The notes beneath the pieces were generated by a model. The model searched no databases, was not told where the DNA came from, and worked only from the letters and a program-made list of their open reading frames with translations. The position numbers and the translations under genes were made by a program. A DNA stretch of 64,000 bases from Scolanthus callimorphus (Eukaryota; Cnidaria; Anthozoa; Actiniaria; Edwardsiidae), in NCBI GenBank assembly GCA_033964015.1, contig CM066914.1, positions 17,377,637-17,441,636 of the forward strand. The letters are read 5' to 3'. How positions within the stretch are numbered: the stretch's first letter is position 1; every line of letters starts with the position of its first letter. Shown here one piece after another: positions 56,076 to 64,000 of this stretch.

Positions 56076-59000
56076 GCCAATCAAATATGAAGTACCTGTG
56101 TCCAGTGATATTACATGGATACAACGGTTTGCCGAATCCGCGACGATGATCCGCCGATTCTCATCTACTGCCAGGGTGGAGGCCTTTAGATCAGGAACGT
56201 GGAACTTGTGCTGGAACATTCCATCGCGATCGAATATCTGATCAAGGAAATCAACAGAGAGGTCAGGACTAATAAAGATGAAAGGATTAGATGGAATCCG
56301 GGTTCCAGCCAAGGGAAGGAATATGGAATTCAAGGGGTGGATTCCGCGGGTTCCGGTCAAGGGAAGCAATTTGGTATTTGAGGGGTGGAATCCACAGGAG
56401 TATGGGATTCAAGGGGTGGAATCTAGAAGGGATAAAATCATAATTTAAGCAGATGGAATCGACAATCTCAGCACTAAAACCGGCATCCCATTCAAAGGTA
56501 AGCGTAAGAATGAATTTCTTAGAATCCAAGAGATCTCATTTAGAAGATTCGGCCACACTTTTCTGGTGAGGAATCCTGGCGGAATCAATGGGATGAAATA
56601 TAGCTGAAACGATATGGGATCAGGATTCCAAGAGGTCAAAAACTCTCAGTATTAGAGAGAGAGTCCCAGAAAAGTAGATAGACTTCATAAGTTCATGTTA
56701 TATGTTGTTTACAGTCGGTAGAAGCATGCACCGGGATCAAACTATAGTAGTGATTTTCGGGGATTTGACTGGCCAATGGTGCTCGACTGTGAATTTCCAC
56801 AGTACACATGAAAATCGCAGTATCAACGGCCACAACAGTAAGTATCCGATAAAGCTGTTAGTATTTACCTGAATCCGGGCACTTAGTCTTTCACACACGA
56901 CAATCCTGCCTTCGGGGTCAATCCCAACACCGGTAGGACACTGGAACTGGCCACTCCCTTCGCCCTTCCGTCCGAACTGGAACATGAACGAGCCCTGTGC
57001 GTTGAACACCTGAACGCGGTGATTATGACAATCGGTCACGATAATCCTTCCTTCGTCATCCACCGCAACACCAAATATCCCGTTGAATTCCCCGATATCG
57101 GAACCTTTTCTACCAAATTTGACAAACGTATCAGCACTGCCTGACATCCCATGAGACATTCCAGCGATTCCAGACATCCCACCACCACCCGACATTCCAG
57201 ACATCCCACCACCACTCGACATTCCAGACATTCCAGTATTCATGACATTTACTTTGAAAGGGCTTCCTTGGATGTGTTTGTCACGCACTGTCACGGATAC
57301 CTGAAACGGCGCAATTATCAAGTGTCACGCATGGTAACGGGGAACGATACAATAGGCCTTAGCGTTGATGCGATTGCGAATGAGGACGTGTTGGAGCAAG
57401 AATTACTCGGATGGCGCCGGCTTGTCGCCGAAATGACTCGTGTTCGATACCAAGTGGATAAGACAAGTCGAGGCTCTATTTCTCGATTAGCCTGAATCTG
57501 GATGGACCATTGATGCACTCACAGATAGATTCTAGGTGTCATCAGCATGCGTTGCATTCATTATCTCAGGGATAAACGACTTTATTATATACCAAATCAG
57601 TGAATAGTCATTTTTGCGCGCTCTGATTGGTTCCTGAAATAATAGATATCCAACACTATTCACCTCCCCTTCGGGAGATAGTTGTTAACACATGGTATGG
57701 ATATCTTTGCACGTGGCATATAAACATTTTATCACGTGGTATGGATATTTAATCACGTGGCGTGGATGTTTATCACATGGTATGATCATTTATGACGTGC
57801 TACGGATTGATTTGTTCACGTGACGTTTTTCACATGACAAAGAAGTTTACCTTGTGCATGCCTGAGCTTTGCGGGGTGTAGGACACACCATAGGTCCCGT
57901 TCCTGTTGTCCTCTACCTGCCGAGGGATACAACACTTATAAAACCTGATAGACTGAAGAACCCAAGTTAGGAAAAGCTCAAGAATAAACATGAAAATAGA
58001 GAAGATCAGATTAGTGTGCTTTTCATTAACCCGTGACATACGCTATTGCACAGTGCAAATGTTATCTCGTCACAGAAATGCATTCACAAGGCGTTCAACA
58101 TTGAATTAAGTGGGGAAAAAATGAAAGTGATCAAGAATTCATTAATAAAAGAAAGGGGAGAAGGAACGGCTTTGACAAGCAGAGCCCATAATAGCGTGTA
58201 TGTAGAAACAAGCAATCCCCGAGAAAACAAGAAATTCCTGAGAAAGCAAGCAATTCCCGAGAAAACACAAGCAATTTACGAGAAACAAGCAATTTACGAA
58301 ATAAACAAATATTTACGAGAAACAACAAAACAAGCAATAGTTTACGAGAAAAAAATGTGCAGATAATACAGATTATAGAAGGGTTCTGGCGATGTAATAA
58401 CTCAGTCATTTGTCAAGTCAGCATTGTTAGCAGTGTTGTTGTTGTTTTTGTAATCTCTGATTTGTTTGTTGTCTATTTTACGTTTGGTGTCAAAGAGAAA
58501 GGCGTTTCGTTTTGTTAGGAATTAGGTTAGCAAGCAATTTGAAGAGAAAAAAAGATAAAGGTGCTAAAAGAAACAACATCAAACATTCACGGCAGTGCTA
58601 TAAGAAGTGAACAACAGAAGAGCTAAAACAAGTAAAAGGCCTGTTATTGGACCAATTCTTGCCTCCATCCCGCCTAGTCATGGCTCTTCCCGCCCACCTC
58701 TGACAGGAGTTTTCCGCTAACCTCGCCTCTTCCCATCCACACTCCGCCGACACAATTTTCTATTCTCACCAAGTTTTGCCTTTTTGTTGGCCGAAATTTT
58801 ATATTCTCGCCTTTTCTTGCCCTTCCCTGCCCTTTTTTGTTAGCTCCTCCCCTACTGAAATTTCTAGATTTGGTCCAATAACAGGTCATTAAATTTCTCT
58901 CGTAATAACGCCAAAATGTTTGCCGCGCAATATAAACCAGCACGAGTCCAATACGCTGTTGAAAGCTTTTCAGATACAAGGTTATTTAGTGAGCGATTCT

Positions 59001-62000
59001 CAGTAATCTAGACTAGAATACAAGCAAACAGCTGAACAATTCTCTAATGCGATCTTTGAAAATGGCCTCTTAGCTTTTGTCATGTTTTAGCAATGTTCAG
59101 TATTCCAGATAAAAATACCAATCCTCAGTTGAAGAAAAAGTGCACGGTTCCCGCAGAACTCTTGAAAATAGTCCTCGCCCTTAAATAGTCATGTTTTAAC
59201 AATGTTGGAGTATTCTAGACTAGAATACTAGTTCTCAGTTCTCAGTAACAGAGTACGGTTTTCAGTAGTAGTAAGGAGTCGTAGTGATGCTAACATTTGA
59301 GCTGAGTTGAGTAAGTCGCCTTGAGTAGGTAGTGGCTGAGTCGGCCCTTACTTCGGCTGGTACGGTCCGTCCATCAGCAGAGTACACATCCACCAACACA
59401 TCTTCGCCACCCCCAGTACATTGGTTGCCCACGTGGTCACTACAATTAGAGACGCAGTGAAACGTTTCAGTGAATCTGTGTGGATTCTCAAACGATGGTC
59501 AAAACTCGCCGGAATCACAGGAAAGTTATGCAGAAATTGAAAGTGGGATTGGAAATATTGGTTTATTTTTACACACTGGCCCTCCTCGATTAGTGAAAAA
59601 GAACACTAACCATACATATAGACATCAGTCTGGCTTATGAGCTATCTGCGGGTAAGCGTATATGTACAAAGATTATTGACGAAATATAATTGATGACAGT
59701 GATGATGATGGAACTGACTTTTCGATAAAAACATATCTTCCCATGCAATTTGGTCATTTTCCAACACTTATTTTAGGTGTTAGTTGGCATGGAGCCGCTA
59801 CCTTAAGGTGGATTGGCGGAAGTACAGTTGATTAGGTGGAATGGGGATATGTGCAGAAAATTATGAAATATTGTGTAGTGCAGGGAGAACCTGCATAACT
59901 ATAATAATAATAATAATAAATAGGTTTATTCGAATGCCATTGCAGTTGAAACTGAATTACAGCAACGGGTCAGCAATATCTAGCAACAATAATTACAAAA
60001 ATCTATGTGATACAAAGTCACCAAAGCGATTTGTAGTCGGGATGCGTCCCGTTGTACTCACAGTCCCTGACCTTAGTGAACTATGGGCTACGGGTCAGTA
60101 AAACAGTAGGGCAACAGAGAAAAAGAAGTAAAAATATTTCAAAAACGCAACAGCGTGCGTCAGCATAATTTCCTAACACCGAAAAATGGGTTTAAAAAAT
60201 GAAACAAAGCCGAGTTTTCTTAATCCACTTCGAGGTGTTTGGAAATCCTGATGAAAAACTCTGTCTCGTGTTTGATATAGCTTCTTGAACGAATCATTTT
60301 TTAAAATGTCGAGAAAAATAAAATCTAAAAAATCTATGCAAATTACGATCGCGTATCCAAACTTACTTCATGCTTATGATGATTGTGTGTTTAAGCTTGA
60401 TGAATTATTAATGAGTTTGAGCCGAATGGCCATATGTATAGTACGTTACCGTGTCTGCACAGTAAACTTGGATTTCTTGCCCTTGGCAGCTCGTGACATA
60501 TTATCGACCACATTGCACATGGTTGGGAAAGCCTGACTTGTCTTGATCTGACCTAGACCCTCAATAGCCTTTACTACTTCTTCTTGATTTGCTATGAAAT
60601 ACACGATATCATTCTCCTCGGGTTCGCCTTGGAACTTGGCCGTGATTAACTCGTTAAGCCGCTCACATAACTGCTTCTTTACTACTAATATTTCTACTGA
60701 GTTTCCATGGCGAAGGACTTGCTCTAAACAAAAAAAAAACAATATTCAATCATGTATTTTGTTACTACACTACTGATACTACATAACATATACATACGCC
60801 GCGATATTGTTGCTGTAACTAGAGCAGATTTTGTATGAATGAAAAGTGATACGGAATGAAATCGCGTAGTCGGGGCACGGTCGCGGCGCGGCACAACTTT
60901 TGTCGCGGCACTTTTCCCAGTCATACGAAATCTGCCAGGAACTCAGCGACCGATGACGTGAGTAGTATACGAAATAGAGTTTTGGGACAGATGGATCTGC
61001 GGATCCACCACAGGTATCATGTAATTGATCAAACTGGTGACATCATAGGCTGAACGGAGGCTGTGACGGCTGTTAATTAGCGGGCGCTACGGGCGTTGAA
61101 ATTGACTTCCTCATCAATCACATGGCAACCATAGTGGATAAATCCACCCGCCCCCAAATCCCTATTCTATACAGCTATTTTAATATAGATTGTCGGAGCA
61201 AACGCGTTCACACTACGCTCCTACGGGGAAAACGGTTTCAAAAATGCGAGAAAATAAGAAAGAAGATATTAAAAATATGTGCAGTGAGCTATCTTTGCAA
61301 TATTGCTTCGTTAGTTCGTTACCCATATTCCCTATCGGTATGGGCGAGTACGCTGGAGCTCTCATCCAACAGGCTTGCACTATTTCAAGATGCAAGATGC
61401 AAAGATGCAAAGATGCAAAAGTTGAGTTCTATGTATTTTTGTTTTCATTGTGAAGCTTCTAAAATTGGTATAATAATGCGAAATTGCTAAATAAATTGTA
61501 CTCGGCTCCCGCGTACAACTGCCAATTGCGGCTGTCAACACTGTATTAGGAATTTTCACTAATGCTGTAATTTGATACCCTTGCATCTTTGCATCTTTTG
61601 CATCTTTGCATCTTTGCATCTTTGCATCTTTGCATCTTGAAATAGTGCAAGCCCATCCAACAACGTTTCTTGAAATAGCTGTATTCTACTGACGCTACCA
61701 CAGGGTGCCCACAAGCTGCTGGTGTCTTCATCACTGCAGGTAGTCGCGATGTGCAGTGTATGCTTCTTGTTTACCTGTGAATGTACACGTGATGCTCAGT
61801 TTCTTGAGCTCGTTCTCCAGTCGTTCTTGCTGCATACTGAGGACATTGGACTTTTGTCGGACAACATTTTCCACTTCTTTCATCATGTTTTTTTCGCGTT
61901 CCTGGAGAATCTGCAGAACAAGAAGAAATGGAGGCGCCCTGAATACAAAGCTTAAAATGAAGATTCCCAAGTCTGCACGAAATCTCTTGAACAAGGAAAT

Positions 62001-63381
62001 ACATTTATTTGGAAGATTTTCAATGCACAATTATGTTGACGAAACCACGATACCACCTTAACGCGAAAACGGTGACAATTTGTGCAGGTTATCAGAGATA
62101 CTCAGTCACGATTGGTTAATTTGTAAGAACATGGCCTCGGCTGGTACAGTCGCATCGTAGGCAAAGCTTGCCCAGTTGTACTTTTCTGTGCTACCCTGGC
62201 ATGTGCTATTCAGTGTTCTTTTGACTTGTTTAAGGCCTGTTGAATTCGCCTTTGTCACACGGCAGCCATCTTGGATTTTTTCTTACAGAAATGACTATGC
62301 GCGGGTGAGCTTACACGCTTGGCCTCGCTTTCATGCCAACTTCGCTGTATTAGAAAATCCAAGATGGCTGCCGTGTGACAAAGGCGAATAGACCTTAGCT
62401 TTAGCGCGTAACATGCATTTTCCATTACAGATCACGTGGCCTTCATATGAGTATTCTTTCTTTCTTCGATTATTGGAATGATAAGGCACGTGATCTGAAA
62501 TGGGAGAACATTACGCCCAAGCCAAGGTCTGATATGTTGACGATTTCAGGAAATACCAGTGAAAGTGAATAATACTCTGACCACGTGGAAGGACAAGGCA
62601 AGGAAGTCCATTACCTTGAGTATCCTGGGAAAGCATTTCTGCACTTCAGACTTGGCCACTTCTGCTCTGGCTTCAAGTCGACATGACACCTCCTCCACGT
62701 CCTTAGTCGACTGTTCCACCACAGGAATCTTCCTTCTCAGCTTATCTACCAGCTGGTTGATGGAGTTCGTTTGTTTGTCGATAGTGTCTGTCAGCTGTGT
62801 GTACTTGTGGTTGGCAGTAGAGTGAGTCGTCATGGTGCATTCTCGACATATTGCTTGGTCACAAGACTCGCAGAAATATCTGATCGGAAGAGAACATAAA
62901 AGGTTAATGATTGTGATGATGACATTGGCTGCTAACGTATAACACTTTGTTTTGATGTAAAGAGTGAATTGTTATCCTCTTGCGTCTCCCTCTTGCGTAG
63001 ATGCTGTTTATTTAATGGTACAAATGGAACGGTAAACTGGATAGACGAAAATCGGCTAACGGTGTTTACATCTTGTTGTCACCCAATTCAGATCATGTGA
63101 TGATTCCCTTGGGTAGTTACAGTTGTCATTTTTTTCTCACTCGACCGAGTGCACGAGTGTATGTGCAGAACTAACAAAAGTATCCACCCAAATGAACCAT
63201 CGCATGATCAGAATTGGGTGGCAACAAGATATAAACACCGTTAGCCGATTTGGTCAGATTGTTTTGGTGCAGATTGGTAGACATACCTTAATTTCTCCAT
63301 TCCGTGATCAGAGCAAAATATGGGTCGATGTAGTAGATCTTCTGGGTGAGGGTTGGACCGTAATTCATCTATAGACACAAC
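50865..63381 (-). CDS. TRIM-NHL E3 ubiquitin ligase, copy 2, exons 3-12 (5' end outside window)
   Basis: Ten exons match copy 1 exons 3-12 with identical splice phases: 63381-63287, 62879-62615, 61910-61775, 60723-60450, 59439-59352, 57916-57851, 57300-56869, 56237-56096, 52065-51944, 51311-50865. They encode B-box 2, coiled coil, filamin, linker and six NHL blades; the RING and B-box 1 exons should lie just past 64000. Every substitution I compared with copy 1 is synonymous, for example Val GTG/GTT in exon 3, Ala GCC/GCA in exon 6 and Val GTC/GTG in exon 7. The one protein-level difference is the C-terminal frameshift. Introns differ by several transposon insertions. The locus is either a recent paralogue or the other allele assembled in tandem. 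Confidence 0.9.
51446..51650. mobile_element. MITE family A, uninterrupted copy
   Basis: This is the counterpart of 3912-5252 without the Mutator-like insertion, about 205 bp with the same inverted ends. It shows the pre-insertion structure. Confidence 0.8.
52373..55393. mobile_element. 3 kb element with about 200-bp inverted arms, copy 2 only
   Basis: The left arm (from GTCAGGGAGCAGAC) and right arm (to GCTCCCTGAC) are diverged inverted repeats of about 200 bp sharing TGGTAGTTCGTCTGGTCGAT. Copy 1 near 5985 has a 46-bp unrelated filler instead. The interior contains a plausible two-exon ORF (52850-52883 and 52972-53132), a fragment of the 2169-2296 repeat family, and otherwise nothing recognised. 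No transposase is seen. Capture of host sequence is possible. Confidence 0.65.
52850..53132 (+). CDS. Possible captured two-exon ORF inside the 3 kb insertion
   Basis: ATG at 52850 lies in GTAGATGGCGGCGCC, a YY1/Kozak-like context. Exon 1 (MAAPMVTPLFG plus one base) ends at the donor GAT|GTAAGT; exon 2 starts after TCTTGAAACAG at 52972 and stays in frame to TGA at 53132, just where a repeat fragment begins. The second exon reads MSLFGNEVIVVSKPTAGKI and onward. No domain is recognised. It may be a gene fragment truncated by the repeat, or chance. Confidence 0.3.
55807..56075. mobile_element. MITE with TTAGTCAAATCACACTAG ends, copy 2
   Basis: Same site as 6443-6705, with an extra TACTAG unit in the central CTACTAGTAG run. 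Confidence 0.72.
60821..60936. mobile_element. MITE family B, intron 5 of copy 2
   Basis: Orthologous to 11960-12076, with small deletions at the right end (ATCTGCCAGG). Confidence 0.75.
61372..61653. mobile_element. MITE with heptamer arrays, 282 bp, copy 2 only
   Basis: Terminal inverted repeats are GGCTTGCACTATTTCAAGAT and its inverse. Inside each end the heptamer AAGATGC (GCATCTT on the other side) is tandemly repeated, about four times left and seven times right. The 9-bp target duplication CATCCAACA lies at 61363-61371 and 61654-61662; copy 1 near 12530 is empty. Confidence 0.8.
62245..62388. mobile_element. Short palindromic MITE with perfect 35-bp arms, copy 2 only
   Basis: The arms TTCGCCTTTGTCACACGGCA... 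are exactly inverted at the other end, and include CCAAGATGGCTGCC, which resembles a YY1 site. Copy 1 near 13112 has the empty site TTGAATAGACC. The target duplication is short or absent. Confidence 0.78.
63043..63255. mobile_element. MITE family A in TRIM-NHL intron 3 (copy 2)
   Basis: Same insertion site and ends as 13768-13980, so it predates the duplication or allele split. Confidence 0.8.
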
Positions 63382-63678
63382 CTACAGGAAACACACAACA
63401 AAACCGATTGCTTTGAAAACATCTACTGCACATACTTGCGAGTTATTGCGAAAGGCCGAATGAATCACAGAAACACAGAGTTCTGATTGGTGTAAGTGAT
63501 CACAGAGATTTGATTTGTGTAAGTGACACCAATTCTCAATAAAACCTCCAGGAGTGATTACAAAGTGATCGCAAATTACTCATACGCATATAAAATCCGC
63601 TCTATCGGCTCTATCGACTGCAATCCATAGAAAACGAATCTCGACGCGACGTAATAATGCTCACGTCAAAGGTGTAAT

Positions 63679-63995
63679 AGAGCAGATTTCGTATGACTGT
63701 GAAAAGTACCGCGAAAGAGTTGTACCGCTCCGCGACCGTGACCGTACCGCGACTACGCGGTTTCATTCGGTATCTACAGCAGGCCAGGTTCGGTACCGCC
63801 ACCGCGACAGTACCGCGCCGTGTCACGGTACTTTTCACAGTCATACGAAATCTGCTCTAGAGCAGATTTCGTATGAGTGTGCCGGCGCGGCACGGTCGCG
63901 GCGGCAAGGAACTGGCCTGCTGTAGATACGGAATGAAATCGCGTAGTCGCACAACTTTGTCGCGGCACCTTTAACAGTCATACGAAATCTGCTCT
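63679..63995. mobile_element. Two tandem family B MITEs in copy 2
   Basis: 63679-63858 and 63859-63995 each have complete AGAGCAGATTTCGTATGA-type ends and meet as CTCT|AGAG. The cores differ: the first has a longer GTACCGCG-rich core, while the second matches the single copy 1 element. The first is therefore an insertion beside the end of the second. Confidence 0.75.
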
Positions 63996-64000
63996 ATCCC

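Larger units (their letters stand above)
46922..64000. repeat. Segmental duplicate, copy 2 (partner 1-14534)
   Basis: This is a direct repeat of the window start. Copy-specific insertions include 48641-48938, 49224-49486, 49671-50057, 52373-55393, 61372-61653, 62245-62388 and 63679-63858. It starts inside an inverted repeat (46799-47187) that is cut by the window edge in copy 1. No N gap separates it from the TRAF gene. Confidence 0.95.

Noticed and set aside
1..64000. Bacterial-type features (operons, CRISPR arrays, riboswitches, rRNA)
   Set aside because: The sequence is intron-containing and eukaryotic; no such pattern was seen. Regular repeats here are minisatellites, not spacer arrays.

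Overview
The window is eukaryotic. Every recognisable gene is split by GT-AG introns, exons are short (43-735 bp), intergenic DNA is AT-rich, and the sequence is crowded with short palindromic DNA transposons, minisatellites and degenerate retroelements. The protein families (TRIM-NHL ubiquitin ligase, TRAF adaptor with C-terminal MATH domain) are animal. The intron and transposon texture resembles an anthozoan cnidarian such as a coral or sea anemone. That placement is an inference, not something proved here. A 100-N assembly gap lies at 36157-36256.

Layout. (1) 3467-15778, minus strand: a complete 12-exon TRIM-NHL gene that I could join in phase from start to stop (789 residues: RING, two B-boxes, coiled coil, filamin repeat, six NHL blades). 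(2) 15840-32650: mostly non-coding, with several MITE-like palindromes, a Tc1/mariner-like element and a hammerhead-like motif. (3) 32688-37462, minus strand: exons of a lysine/serine-rich gene I cannot identify, interrupted by the N gap. (4) 39924-44157, plus strand: a TRAF3/TRAF2-like gene in five exons whose 5' end (first half of the RING) is not visible. One intron holds a dead LINE reverse transcriptase and a minisatellite of NF-kappaB-like sites. (5) 44158-46798: TRAF 3' flank with no recognised gene. (6) 46799-64000: a second copy of the first 14.5 kb, containing TRIM-NHL exons 3-12; its RING and first B-box exons would lie beyond the window.

The main feature of the window is this duplication. 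Positions 1-14534 align colinearly with 46922-64000. Every coding substitution I could see is synonymous, but the two copies differ by many clean insertions: a 1.1 kb Mutator-like fold-back with 9-bp target duplication, a tRNA-derived SINE, hAT-type MITEs, and a 3 kb inverted-arm element with coding-like cargo. A 1-bp indel also gives the two proteins different C-termini. The pair may be a recent segmental duplication or two haplotypes assembled in series. Both ends of the visible homology are set by the window edges, so its true extent is unknown.

Functionally, the linked genes belong to ubiquitin and innate-immune signalling: TRIM-NHL proteins are RING E3 ligases that often bind RNA, and TRAFs couple TNF-receptor-type receptors to NF-kappaB. 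Nothing in the sequence shows that they act together.
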